A stretch of DNA of 64,000 nt from Flagellimonas sp. S3867 (GTDB lineage Bacteria; Bacteroidota; Bacteroidia; Flavobacteriales; Flavobacteriaceae), in NCBI RefSeq assembly GCF_014698935.1, contig NZ_JACVMN010000001.1, positions 682,001 through 746,000 of the forward strand. Reading direction: 5' to 3'. This document shows, piece by piece, positions 35,352 to 43,826 of the stretch; the stretch's first letter is position 1, and each line of letters opens with the position of its first letter. The position numbers were made by a program, and so were the translations under genes. The notes beneath the pieces are model-generated. The model was given only the letters and a program-made list of their open reading frames with translations. It did not search any database and was not told where the DNA came from.

Positions 35352-37028
35352 TTAAATCAAATCGGTAACACAGCCTTCTGAGGCCGATGATACCGTTTTG
35401 GCGTATTTATATAAACTTCCTTTTTTAACCTTTAAAGGGGGCTGTTGCCAGCTCTCTTTTCTTTGGGCTAATTCATCTTCTGAAATAGCCACAGCGATAC
35501 TATTTTTTTCCGCATCAATGGTAATGACATCTCCATCCTTAACCAATCCTATGGTTCCTCCTTCTTGTGCTTCAGGAGCAATATGGCCAACAACAAATCC
35601 GTGGGTTCCACCAGAAAATCGACCATCTGTAATCAAGGCAACATCTTTACCCAGTCCAGCTCCCATAATGGCCGCAGTAGGTTTTAGCATCTCGGGCATT
35701 CCAGGTCCTCCCTTGGGTCCTTCATATCGAATCACCACCACGTCCCCTTTTTTCACTAGGCCATCCCTGATTCCATCATTTGCAGCAAATTCCCCTTCAA
35801 AAACTTTGGCAGGTCCGGAAAAATGTAATCCTTCTTTTCCAGTGATTTTGGCAACGGCACCGTCTTCGGCAAGGTTACCATACAAAATGCGAAGATGTCC
35901 TGTTTCTTTTATAGGGTTGTCCAAATCCTTCATTACTTGTTGTCCTTCGGTCAAATCTGCGACCTCAGCTAGATTTTCAGCGATGGTTTTTCCTGTTACG
36001 GTAAGGCAATCTCCGTGAAGCATGCCCTTGTTCAGCATAAACTTCATTACAGCAGGTATACCTCCGACATCATGCAAATCTTCCATCAAATATTTCCCAC
36101 TTGGCTTTAAATCTGCCAAGAAAGGCGTAGTATCACTAATTTGTTGAAAATCTTCAAGTCCAAAATCTATTTCAGCCGCTTTTGCTATCGCTAAAAAGTG
36201 AAGTACTGCATTTGTAGACCCTCCTAATATGGTTATCAGCCTAACGGCATTCTCCAAAGATTTTCTGGTTATGATATCGCTCGGTTTGATGTCGTTTACC
36301 AACAAATGCTTCAACGCTTTCCCAGAATCGATGCAATCTTTCTTTTTATGTCCTCCAACTGCTGGATTCGAAGAACTGTACGGCAATGACATTCCCAGTG
36401 CTTCAATAGCAGATGCCATGGTATTGGCCGTGTACATTCCACCACAGGCTCCAGCTCCCGGGCAAGCATTTTGAATAACACTTTTATAATCTGCTTCGTT
36501 CATTGTCCCAGCCACCTTTTCGCCCCAAGCTTCAAACGCGGAAACGATATCCAATTTTTTGTCTTTTACACAACCGGGTGAAATTGTACCCCCATAAACT
36601 AATACGGAAGGTCTGTTTAAACGAATCATGGCCATCAAGGCTCCTGGCATATTTTTATCACAACCTACAACGGTTACCAAACCATCATAGTTCATCGCCT
36701 GCACCACTGTTTCCATAGAATCAGCGATAATATCACGAGATGGCAATGAATAGCGCATTCCATAGGTTCCCATGGAAATACCGTCGCTTACACCAATGGT
36801 ATTGAAAATAAGCCCTACCAAATCTCCCTGCTTTGTGCCCTCTTTTACGTAGGTAGACAATTCATTTAAATGCATGTTACAAGGATTACCCTCATATCCT
36901 GTGCTCCCGATTCCCACAAGAGGTTTTTTAAGATCTTCTTCTGTTAATCCTATGGCATACAACATGGCCTGTGCGGCAGGTTGTGTTGGGTCTTGGGTTA
37001 CATTTTTGCTGTACTTGTTCAATTCCAT
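35352..37028 (-). CDS. ilvD: Dihydroxy-acid dehydratase
   Basis: An iron-sulfur dehydratase, the third common step of valine, isoleucine and leucine-precursor synthesis. It has 558 residues. Probable cluster ligands are Cys50 ([10 protein letters not shown]), Cys123 ([11 protein letters not shown]) and Cys195 ([16 protein letters not shown]). [14 protein letters not shown] and the C-terminal [20 protein letters not shown] are also present. First structural gene of the operon. Its leader of about 250 nt carries a branched-chain-rich peptide and a terminator, described separately. Confidence 0.97.
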   Translation of the reverse strand: MELNKYSKNVTQDPTQPAAQAMLYAIGLTEEDLKKPLVGIGSTGYEGNPCNMHLNELSTYVKEGTKQGDLVGLIFNTIGVSDGISMGTYGMRYSLPSRDIIADSMETVVQAMNYDGLVTVVGCDKNMPGALMAMIRLNRPSVLVYGGTISPGCVKDKKLDIVSAFEAWGEKVAGTMNEADYKSVIQNACPGAGACGGMYTANTMASAIEALGMSLPYSSSNPAVGGHKKKDCIDSGKALKHLLVNDIKPSDIITRKSLENAVRLITILGGSTNAVLHFLAIAKAAEIDFGLEDFQQISDTTPFLADLKPSGKYLMEDLHDVGGIPAVMKFMLNKGMLHGDCLTVTGKTIAENLAEVADLTEGQQVMKDLDNPIKETGHLRILYGNLAEDGAVAKITGKEGLHFSGPAKVFEGEFAANDGIRDGLVKKGDVVVIRYEGPKGGPGMPEMLKPTAAIMGAGLGKDVALITDGRFSGGTHGFVVGHIAPEAQEGGTIGLVKDGDVITIDAEKNSIAVAISEDELAQRKESWQQPPLKVKKGSLYKYAKTVSSASEGCVTDLI

Positions 37029-37220
37029 TAATAACTTTCTTTCTAATCTAAAATTCTATTGAATTTACTCCAGTATCCAAAGATAGATGTTTCAAATACC
37101 CAATAATTTTAACAGTTTAAGGGGTTCTAAATCCATTTGCATTAATATGCACTTACTTTGCTGAAATTCAACATTTTATGTCATTTTAAAATCCCATATT
37201 CATTTAGTTTCAATGGGTAT
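37029..37220 (-). promoter_or_regulatory. Untranslated leader between attenuator and ilvD
   Basis: About 190 nt of AT-rich sequence separate the attenuator T tract from the ilvD start codon. No hairpin of note or short frame with branched-chain codons was seen within it. Confidence 0.5.
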
Positions 37221-37252
37221 AAAAAAAGCCTGTATCTTATTCGATACAGGCT
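37221..37252 (-). terminator. Attenuator terminator of the ilv operon
   Basis: On the minus strand the arms AGCCTGTATC (37252 to 37243) and GATACAGGCT (37236 to 37227) form a perfect 10-bp stem with a 6-nt loop. A run of seven T residues (37227-37221) follows. It lies inside the leader, upstream of ilvD and downstream of the leader peptide. The upstream segment GATACAG (37279 to 37273) overlaps the peptide stop codon and can pair with CTGTATC of the first arm, giving a competing antiterminator. Confidence 0.9.
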
Positions 37253-37277
37253 CTTCTCAATCAATATCAAGTCTGTA

Positions 37278-37334
37278 TCATTCCCTTAAGGGAACAATAA
37301 TGACCACGTTATTGATTTCATTATTTTGATTCAT
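37278..37334 (-). CDS. ilv operon leader peptide
   Basis: An 18-codon frame reading MNQNNEINNVVIIVPLRE and a TGA stop. Residues 10-14 are Val-Val-Ile-Ile-Val and residue 16 is Leu, with another Ile at 7, so the regulatory amino acids of the operon are concentrated at one point. The stop codon is 25 nt before the terminator stem and overlaps the antiterminator arm. A ribosome stalled at the Val/Ile codons would leave the antiterminator arm free and let transcription into ilvD continue. A ribosome that reached the stop would cover that arm and favour termination. The composition and geometry are those of classical branched-chain attenuators; no expression data are available. Confidence 0.85.
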   Translation of the reverse strand: MNQNNEINNVVIIVPLRE

Positions 37335-37392
37335 ACTTCAATAGTACAAAAAAATATTTTAGCGACAAATAGGTTTGGGTATCTTTAGACCT

Positions 37393-38121
37393 ATGGAAAA
37401 AAATGTTACCGAAGCCATACATTACAGACGATCTGTGCGCATTTTTAAAAGTGATGTGCAATTGGATTCTGAAAAGGTGAAAAAATGTATTGAAAATGCT
37501 GTCTTGGCACCAACTAGCAGCAATCTGCAACTTTGGGAGTTTTACCATGTTACCCAAAAAGACATTCTGGATAAATTGGCCGTTGCCTGCTTAGGACAAA
37601 AAGCTGCAAAGACCTCACAACAAATTATTGTTGTTGTAGTAAGAAAGGATTTGTGGAAATCCAGAATAAAAGCCAATCTCCAGTTCCTGAAATCTTCTTT
37701 TGGAGATAAACCCAGAGAAAATTATAGCAATCCGGAAAAGTTTGCTTTGAATTATTACGAGAAAATAATGCCCACGGTTTATTTTGACTTTCTTGGTTTA
37801 ATGGGATGGCTAAAATTCTTGATGTTCCAGGTTATTGGTCTGTTCAAACCTACATACAGACAGGTAAGGCAATCGGATATGCGTATTGTTGCGCATAAAA
37901 GTGCAGGTCTAGCGGCTCAAAACTTCATGGTCAGTATGGCGGCAATAGGATATGATACTTGCCCCATGGAAGGGCATGATTCTTTACGGGTGAAGAAAAT
38001 TCTGGGACTGCCCAATAGGGCTGAAATCAATATGGTAATCGGTTGTGGTGTTAGGGAAGAGCACGGTGTATACGGTTCTCGTTTTCGAATTCCTTTTGAC
38101 GAAGTGTATAAAAAACTATAG
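37393..38121 (+). CDS. Nitroreductase family protein
   Basis: An FMN-dependent oxidoreductase of 242 residues. The ATG at 37393 is used rather than a TTG six codons upstream, because it gives the typical start MEKNVTEAIHYRRSVRIF. FMN-contact motifs HYRRSVR and LAPTSSNLQLWEF are at the N-terminus; SAGLAAQNFMVSMAAIGYDTCPM lies in the second half and is followed by VIGCGVREE. A TATCTTTA box lies just before the start. The substrate is unknown. It ends convergently against pxpC, with the two stop codons side by side. Confidence 0.88.
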   Translation: MEKNVTEAIHYRRSVRIFKSDVQLDSEKVKKCIENAVLAPTSSNLQLWEFYHVTQKDILDKLAVACLGQKAAKTSQQIIVVVVRKDLWKSRIKANLQFLKSSFGDKPRENYSNPEKFALNYYEKIMPTVYFDFLGLMGWLKFLMFQVIGLFKPTYRQVRQSDMRIVAHKSAGLAAQNFMVSMAAIGYDTCPMEGHDSLRVKKILGLPNRAEINMVIGCGVREEHGVYGSRFRIPFDEVYKKL

Positions 38122-38955
38122 CAGTTTAAACGTTAGTGTATCCCCGAATTTTTTCTGGGCCAACACACAAATCGCTTCTTCCGAGAGTTGCAAAATTCTT
38201 GGGTATCCTCCTGTGGTTTGGCCATCTTTCATTAAAATAATCAATCTGCCAGCAGGCGTAAATTGAACTGTTCCTGGTAATGTTCCAGAGGTCAACATGG
38301 AACTCTCATGACCTTCAATGAGCTCTGAAAGCTGGTATGCCATGCGGTTATTGGCTTTAGATACCGTAAATGGTTTTGCAAAGAGTGAAGCAAGTTGTTT
38401 ATCGGATAACATGTTGTATTCGGGGCCTCTATAAACCTCAAGATAGTCCCGTTCAAAGTGATTTTTTGTTTTGACTTCGGATATTGGAGGTTCGAACATC
38501 ACAGTTTCATCAAAAGGAATTTCATCTCCATCCTTTCTACATTTTTTTTCTGTAACGGGAAAGTACTGTGATCTACTTCCTAAAACCTTGGTTGTTTTGA
38601 AACCGCCCTTTACCGCCAAATAATTGCGAAAACCACTCTCTAATCTTCCATAGGATAGAATGTCACCTTGTGACACTTTGACCACTTGATGGTTTTCAAT
38701 GGGTTTATTGTTTAAAGTTGCTGAAAATTGAGCCCCTGAGAGGCAAATGTATGCTGCCGCTTCGAACTGCAAGGTTGGTCCCGTCATTGTTATTTCCAAT
38801 ACGGCGTCATTGGCATTGTTTCCCAGCATTTGATTTGCCCTTTTTACCGAAATCGAATCCAAGACTCCTGAAATTGGCACACCAATATGTCTGTTACCCA
38901 ATCTTCCCAAATCTTGAACGGTAAGAAAAAATCCCGATTTTAAGACTTTAAGCAT
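38116..38955 (-). CDS. pxpC: 5-oxoprolinase subunit C (biotin-dependent carboxyltransferase-like)
   Basis: A subunit of the ATP-dependent 5-oxoprolinase PxpABC, which opens 5-oxoproline to glutamate. It has 279 residues. Family motifs are FFLTVQDLGRLGNRHIGVPISG at the N-terminus (over two segments), LSGAQFSATLN, and the C-terminal LTSGTLPGTVQFTPAGRLIILMKDGQTTGGYPRI region. It is slightly shorter than usual (about 290-330). Its start overlaps the end of pxpB by 8 bp. Confidence 0.93.
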   Translation of the reverse strand: MLKVLKSGFFLTVQDLGRLGNRHIGVPISGVLDSISVKRANQMLGNNANDAVLEITMTGPTLQFEAAAYICLSGAQFSATLNNKPIENHQVVKVSQGDILSYGRLESGFRNYLAVKGGFKTTKVLGSRSQYFPVTEKKCRKDGDEIPFDETVMFEPPISEVKTKNHFERDYLEVYRGPEYNMLSDKQLASLFAKPFTVSKANNRMAYQLSELIEGHESSMLTSGTLPGTVQFTPAGRLIILMKDGQTTGGYPRILQLSEEAICVLAQKKFGDTLTFKLL

Positions 38956-39682
38956 TCAATGGGGTTTTTTCAAGTTTATAAATACCCACTTCAGTCTCTA
39001 TCTTACGCAAATCATATTCAGCTTTTGATATTTTATAAAACTGGATTTTATCTCCAACATTGACAAAACAAGGATTTTCTAGTTTGGAATCGAAAATTGG
39101 AATTGGGCAACTACCTATAATATTCCATCCCCCGGGAGAATCCTGGGGATATATTCCCGTTTGTTTTCCAGCTAGTCCTACGGAGCCTTTTTTAACAGAT
39201 AATCTGGGTTCGGCACGTCTGGTAATTTCTAATTCTGTTGGAAGTCCGCCCAAGTACATAAACCCTGGTAAAAAACCTATCCCATAAACTGTATATTGAC
39301 TTGAGGTATGTAACGCTATCAATTTTTCGGTTGATATTTTCAGGGATTTGGAGACCTCTTCCATATCTGTGGCAAAAACAGCATCATAACAAACCGGAAT
39401 ACGCCATAAATAGCGCTGGATTTTGGTTCCCGAAGCAGTTCTTTTCGAATAACAGTCCTGAATCAGTTGTTCCATTTCTTTGAATTCAACATCCTCGATA
39501 TTGTTAACCATTGTCAGGGAGTTGTACGCAGCGGACATTTCCCAATTGGGTAGATTCAAATTTTGAAAACTATTGGAAAAATCAAGGATATCCTCTAAAA
39601 TGGATTCATTCACCTGTTTTGGCCATTCGATAAGAATGGCACGTTTTCCGAAGGGCTTAATGTTGATGGAATAATTGTTCAC
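38948..39682 (-). CDS. pxpB: 5-oxoprolinase subunit B
   Basis: A 244-residue KipI-like subunit of 5-oxoprolinase. The start is taken as the GTG at 39682: it overlaps the pxpA stop as GTGA and begins the conserved part (YSINIKPFGKRAILIEW). A longer frame from 39766 would run 28 codons into pxpA and is rejected. Conserved motifs are YGIGFLPGFMYLGGLP, LSVKKGSVGLAGKQTGIYP and DSPGGWNIIGSCP. Together with PxpC it resembles urea amidolyase/allophanate hydrolase domains. Confidence 0.93.
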   Translation of the reverse strand: MNNYSINIKPFGKRAILIEWPKQVNESILEDILDFSNSFQNLNLPNWEMSAAYNSLTMVNNIEDVEFKEMEQLIQDCYSKRTASGTKIQRYLWRIPVCYDAVFATDMEEVSKSLKISTEKLIALHTSSQYTVYGIGFLPGFMYLGGLPTELEITRRAEPRLSVKKGSVGLAGKQTGIYPQDSPGGWNIIGSCPIPIFDSKLENPCFVNVGDKIQFYKISKAEYDLRKIETEVGIYKLEKTPLNA

Positions 39683-40419
39683 TTCAGCTGTATCCCATGA
39701 TGAGGTAATTCTTGTGAAAGATACATCAATATTTGTAATGCAGACAGTGTATCTCCATGAATGCATAGCGTATCCGCTTTAATTGCTACCCTTTTATTTG
39801 AAATAGTCTTGACTACTCCTTCTTTTATAATAGGTAGCATATGTTCCAACACTTGTTGGGGGTTTTCAATTAATGCATTGTTATTTTGGCGGGACACCAA
39901 ACTTAAATCGTGATTATAATTTCTGTCCGCAAATGCTTCATAAATAATTTTGAATCCCTTTGCAATGGCCAATTGGGCTATTCTTGAACCATAGGGGACA
40001 TACAAAAAGGCACTTTCTCGATAGGATTCAATGGCATCTAGATAAAGTTTAGCCAAATTTCCATCTTTCGCTGTTTCATTATATAATGCTCCATGGGCCT
40101 TTATATGATGTAGGGCTGCATTTTTGTTTTGGAGTACTTCGTCAAAGCGTGCCAATTGTTCTATAATACTTGTTTTTAGGTTATCATCTGAAATAGGCAT
40201 TACTTGCCTCCCAAAATTAGGCTTGTCTGGATAGGAAGGGTGCGCACCAATCTTTACATTGTAATTTTGGGCCAGCGCCACAACCTGTTCCATTGAAGCT
40301 GAATCCCCTGCATGTCCACCACAGGCTATATTACACGAGTTTATTAATGGCAACAGTTCAGCTTCGTTACCGATTCCTTCGCCTACATCACAGTTTATGT
40401 CAATGTACCACTCCCCCAT
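39679..40419 (-). CDS. pxpA: 5-oxoprolinase subunit A (LamB/YcsF family)
   Basis: The 246-residue LamB/YcsF subunit that completes PxpABC. It begins with INCDVGEGIGNEAELLPLIN and continues with CNIACGGHAGD, KIGAHPSYPDKPNFGRQ, HIKAHGALYNET and a C-terminal TLCIHGDTLSALQI, all family signatures. The complex recycles 5-oxoproline, formed spontaneously from glutamine and glutamate, back to glutamate. Its start codon is immediately after the stop of the upstream Nramp-like gene, so the four genes form one operon. Confidence 0.95.
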   Translation of the reverse strand: MGEWYIDINCDVGEGIGNEAELLPLINSCNIACGGHAGDSASMEQVVALAQNYNVKIGAHPSYPDKPNFGRQVMPISDDNLKTSIIEQLARFDEVLQNKNAALHHIKAHGALYNETAKDGNLAKLYLDAIESYRESAFLYVPYGSRIAQLAIAKGFKIIYEAFADRNYNHDLSLVSRQNNNALIENPQQVLEHMLPIIKEGVVKTISNKRVAIKADTLCIHGDTLSALQILMYLSQELPHHGIQLK

Positions 40420-41616
40420 TTAAAACAATCCTATAACCTTTAAAATACTCTTCATTCCCAGGAAAATTGATAAACCAACAATCAAAACCCCAAAGATGTT
40501 TTGGACAATGGAATTCGTATGCTTGCCCATAACCGATTTCTTATTGACCACCCAAAGCAACAGAATTGCCATAATAGGCAGTAAAATTCCGTTGGCCACT
40601 TGGGCAAATTGGATAATTTGAATAGGTTTTATATCGAATGAAAGGAATGCAACTCCCAAAACCAATACAATGGCCCAGGTCAGTTTAAATTTTTTGTTTT
40701 TCATTCCATTGTCCCATCCAAAACAACTACTTGCCACAAATGCCGCAGCCAAAGGGGCAGTTATAGCAGAAGTGATTCCAGCAGCCAATAAACCCATACC
40801 TAAAAAGTAACGAGACATTTTTCCAAACAAAGGCTCCAATCCCATTGCCATGTCCAGAACATTCTCCACATTACTTATAGGTGCCGCTGAAGCTGTAATT
40901 AATATAGCCATTGATACAAACCCTCCCAATGCTATGGAAACAATTGTATCCCATTTGACGTCTTTTAGGTTGTTTGATGACTTCCACTTTTCTTTGGTCA
41001 ATGAAGCATGCAAAAACAGATTATAGGGCACAACTGTTGTACCTACTAAAGCTATTACAGTAAGCAAACTACCTTCTGGCAGTGTCGGAACAAACATTCC
41101 TTTAAATATTTCGCTCATTGATGGTTTGGTGATAATGGCACTGAGCACAAAACAAACCCCCATAACTCCAACAAGTCCTACAAAAACCTTTTCCAAAGTT
41201 TTGTAGTTACTTAACCATAATAGAAGGAATGCTAAGATTCCTATTATTAAAGGATAAAATGGTTCTAAAGCTCCTTCTCCAAAAAGTCCTTGCAATCCTA
41301 AGGTTGCTCCGCCAATGTTTCCTCCTTCATAAGCGGCATTCCCAATAAGGATGGCAGCAAGCACAATTCCCAATACAACATTTCTAATCCATGGTACGCG
41401 AAGTTCAGCTTTAATAACATCTACAAGTCCAGTTTGGGAAACCACCCCAATTCTTCCGGCCATTTCCTGAAGTATAATTGTTGCCAATATTGATAATAAT
41501 ACCGCCCAAATTAGGGCATATCCGAAATTGACACCAGCCAATGTGCATATGGTTATTGTTCCGGGCCCAACAAAAGCTGCAGCGACCAATACTCCCGGGC
41601 CAATTTTTTTGAACAT
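40420..41616 (-). CDS. Nramp-like transporter with altered substrate site
   Basis: A 398-residue inner-membrane protein with about eleven hydrophobic segments and the Nramp fold pattern. The TM1 motif is GPGT (residues 17-20) where metal-transporting Nramp proteins have DPGN. The TM6 motif is VPYN (196-199) where they have MPHN. So the Asp, Asn and Met that coordinate Mn or Fe are replaced. The B. subtilis homologue YcsG is likewise encoded beside the pxp genes. Nramp proteins belong to the APC superfamily, so uptake of 5-oxoproline or a related organic substrate is a reasonable inference. First gene of the pxp operon, abutting pxpA. Confidence 0.88.
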   Translation of the reverse strand: MFKKIGPGVLVAAAFVGPGTITICTLAGVNFGYALIWAVLLSILATIILQEMAGRIGVVSQTGLVDVIKAELRVPWIRNVVLGIVLAAILIGNAAYEGGNIGGATLGLQGLFGEGALEPFYPLIIGILAFLLLWLSNYKTLEKVFVGLVGVMGVCFVLSAIITKPSMSEIFKGMFVPTLPEGSLLTVIALVGTTVVPYNLFLHASLTKEKWKSSNNLKDVKWDTIVSIALGGFVSMAILITASAAPISNVENVLDMAMGLEPLFGKMSRYFLGMGLLAAGITSAITAPLAAAFVASSCFGWDNGMKNKKFKLTWAIVLVLGVAFLSFDIKPIQIIQFAQVANGILLPIMAILLLWVVNKKSVMGKHTNSIVQNIFGVLIVGLSIFLGMKSILKVIGLF

Positions 41617-41794
41617 ATCTGTTTTTTTCTTACGCTGAAGTTAAAATGTTTTGTCAGAATTTGTGCGTTTCATCCGAAAAAATGTATTTCATCTAAAAAT
41701 GGGGTGTTTTACATCGAAAATTTATACGATTACAAGAATGTCAAAGTTATAATAGTCCCAAATCATATTATTGACCAAAACTTGACCTATACTC

Positions 41795-42238
41795 ATGACT
41801 TGTAAAGATTGTGAAAAAAGCATCGGGCGTGAGCAATACAGCGCATCCATGGATTCTTTGGGCGTTGAACTTTGCGAACGACATACCCGACTTATTAAAA
41901 AAATAATTCTAAATAATAATACGCCGCTCGAAGCGATTCAACTCTTTTATGCCCTTAAAGAAGCTGGGGCCCATCCCATGCTGGAATGGTGGGACGGGAA
42001 AAAATCGGTGGATGTTGCTATTTCAAGGGTAAAACTCAATATCGAAATTGACAAGGATTACAATATGATCACGCATGAGCAAGCCATTAGTGATCTTGAG
42101 GAAGCCATGCATTCTTTTAAAAACGGGTTTACCACGATACGAATTCCACATTTAGCTGTTAAATACTATTTGGAGGACACGGTTCAGAATATTCTCGGAA
42201 TCATAACAGGTTTAAAGGCAAATATCAAGGCTATCTAG
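41795..42238 (+). CDS. Small protein with Zn-ribbon-like N-terminus and nuclease-like core
   Basis: A 147-residue protein, not confidently recognised. The N-terminus has CKDC (residues 3-6) and a later Cys-x-x-His (CERH), which could bind a zinc ion. The remainder reads EWWDGKKSVDVAISRVKL, then NIEIDKDYN, EQAISDLEEAMHSF and TIRIPHLAV. This order resembles the D...ExD core and following helix of DUF559/Vsr-type PD-(D/E)XK nucleases. It is divergent from the Nramp-like gene and its stop codon overlaps that of the cupin gene. Nuclease activity is only a structural guess. Confidence 0.6.
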   Translation: MTCKDCEKSIGREQYSASMDSLGVELCERHTRLIKKIILNNNTPLEAIQLFYALKEAGAHPMLEWWDGKKSVDVAISRVKLNIEIDKDYNMITHEQAISDLEEAMHSFKNGFTTIRIPHLAVKYYLEDTVQNILGIITGLKANIKAI

Positions 42239-42642
42239 TCCGAATACAGAAGCTGGCCAATGTTGGTTTCTTTATATTCCAAAATATTAATGGCAATGGT
42301 TCTATCACCGATGTTCTCAAGATCATTGGTGTAGTTTTTTCCCTTGAATTCCCAGTATTCAGTCTCACCTGGTTCCAGCTTGATCATGCTGATTTTGCCA
42401 TTACCATGACGGGTTAACGCAAGTCCCCCCGTAACACACATCCAGTTATAATTGGTGTTGTGTTTTCTAAAAGGGATGCGCTCGCCCGGTTCAAGACGAA
42501 TGTCCCATAGCTTAACAGTCTCATTTTCAAAAACCAGTCGTTCTCCAAGTGATTCTTTAATTTCTTGATGAAGAAGCTCTTCTATCATTTTTGGCTCCCA
42601 GGGGTCAAAATTACCCACTGGGTTCAATTCCACACATTGCAT
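42235..42642 (-). CDS. Cupin-domain protein
   Basis: A 135-residue protein with a cupin-like double-stranded beta-helix: LWDIRLEPGERIPFRKHNTN contains the PG and the first His region, and LEPGETEYWEF the second motif. The second metal ligand His is not obvious. Enzymatic function is unknown. It converges with the nuclease-like gene and is divergent from the BKACE gene across a 314-bp gap. Confidence 0.7.
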   Translation of the reverse strand: MQCVELNPVGNFDPWEPKMIEELLHQEIKESLGERLVFENETVKLWDIRLEPGERIPFRKHNTNYNWMCVTGGLALTRHGNGKISMIKLEPGETEYWEFKGKNYTNDLENIGDRTIAINILEYKETNIGQLLYSD

Positions 42643-42956
42643 AGCTCAATTCTCTAAAAAATGGGCGCAAATGTACAACTGAAGGGATTTGAAGAATATT
42701 TTATTGTAGGATTTAACTTAATTTTTTGGTTATTTCAAATTTTCAAGTCATTTTTTTAAAGTATTGACTATGAATCCCTTAAAAATACATGAGCTTTGAA
42801 AAGGACAGACTAAATCCATGCATTTATGATTGTTTCAACTATTGAATTGTTGCTTACGTATTAAAAGGCCACTCATCCAATAAATTGTGAGTCTATCCAT
42901 AATAAAGCTCATCTTACACAATACATCATACCTTAGCACTACCAAATTATAGCACC
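42643..42956. other. Intergenic region between cupin and BKACE genes
   Basis: An AT-rich divergent region with no gene found. A TACCTTAG box about 20 bp before the BKACE start resembles a flavobacterial -7 element with one mismatch; no matching upstream TTG was found. Confidence 0.4.
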
Positions 42957-43826
42957 ATGACAGAAAATTTAATAATTAATTTCACACCTACAGGAATGAT
43001 TCCAACCAAGGAAATGACCCCTCATGTTCCTATCAGTGTTTCTGAAATTGTGGAAAATGTGCTGGAAGTCTCTGAAATTGGTATTACCATGGTTCATCTG
43101 CATGCCAGAAACGAGGTTGATGAATCTCCTACTTACAAAAAAGAAATATATGGGCGGATTATAGAAGGTATTAGAAAGTACGTGCCCCAATTGGTGATTT
43201 GTGTCTCATTAAGTGGACGTAATTTTTCTGAACTCGAGCAACGGGCCGACCCACTTTTTTTAGATGGAAACCTAAAACCAGATATGGGCAGTTTAACACT
43301 CAGTTCATTAAATTTTAATTCCACGGCCAGTGTTAACTCACCTCAAATGATTCAAGACCTGGCAGCGATCATGCTGAAAAATGGAATTGTTCCAGAGTTG
43401 GAAGTTTTTGACATCGGAATGATAAACTATGCTAAATATTTGGAGAAAAAAGGCCTCTTACAACCTCCTTTTTATTTCAACCTTCTTATGGGAAATATTG
43501 CTTGCGCACAAGCCAATCTGCTTAATGTCGGGGTGATGTTAAATGATCTTCCTGAAAATTCTTTATGGAGTTTGGCAGGAATTGGGAATGAACAGCTAAA
43601 AATGAATTCAATTGCCATCGCAATGGGTGGTGGTGTAAGAGTTGGTATTGAGGATAATATCTGGTATGACCGTAAACGCACCAAACTGGCATCCAATGCT
43701 GATTTGATTAAACGGATTCATACCATTGCTCATGCAAACGAAAGAAATGTTATGTCACCTCAAGAATTTAGGAAGAATATGAATTTACTAAATGGAGAAA
43801 ACGGTTATGGGAGACACATTGAATAG
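42957..43826 (+). CDS. BKACE family enzyme (3-keto-5-aminohexanoate cleavage protein)
   Basis: A 289-residue zinc enzyme of the beta-keto acid cleavage family (DUF849). The family condenses a beta-keto acid with acetyl-CoA to give acetoacetate and a new acyl-CoA. The Zn ligands are His47 and His49 in VHLHAR and Glu232 in RVGIEDNIWYD. The N-terminal PTGMIPTKEMTPHVPIS corresponds to the family's TP(N/H)xP loop. BKACE members use many different beta-keto acids and the lysine-fermentation name need not apply. No other lysine-fermentation gene is nearby. The gene overlaps the acetyltransferase-like gene by 20-35 bp. Confidence 0.85.
   Translation: MTENLIINFTPTGMIPTKEMTPHVPISVSEIVENVLEVSEIGITMVHLHARNEVDESPTYKKEIYGRIIEGIRKYVPQLVICVSLSGRNFSELEQRADPLFLDGNLKPDMGSLTLSSLNFNSTASVNSPQMIQDLAAIMLKNGIVPELEVFDIGMINYAKYLEKKGLLQPPFYFNLLMGNIACAQANLLNVGVMLNDLPENSLWSLAGIGNEQLKMNSIAIAMGGGVRVGIEDNIWYDRKRTKLASNADLIKRIHTIAHANERNVMSPQEFRKNMNLLNGENGYGRHIE

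Noticed and set aside
39683..39766. Longer PxpB start inside pxpA
   Set aside because: The GTG at 39682 overlaps the pxpA stop as GTGA and matches the conserved N-terminus.
42957..43826. Lysine fermentation pathway, suggested by the usual BKACE product name
   Set aside because: None of the other pathway genes (aminomutases, 3,5-diaminohexanoate dehydrogenase) is in the window, and BKACE enzymes use many substrates.
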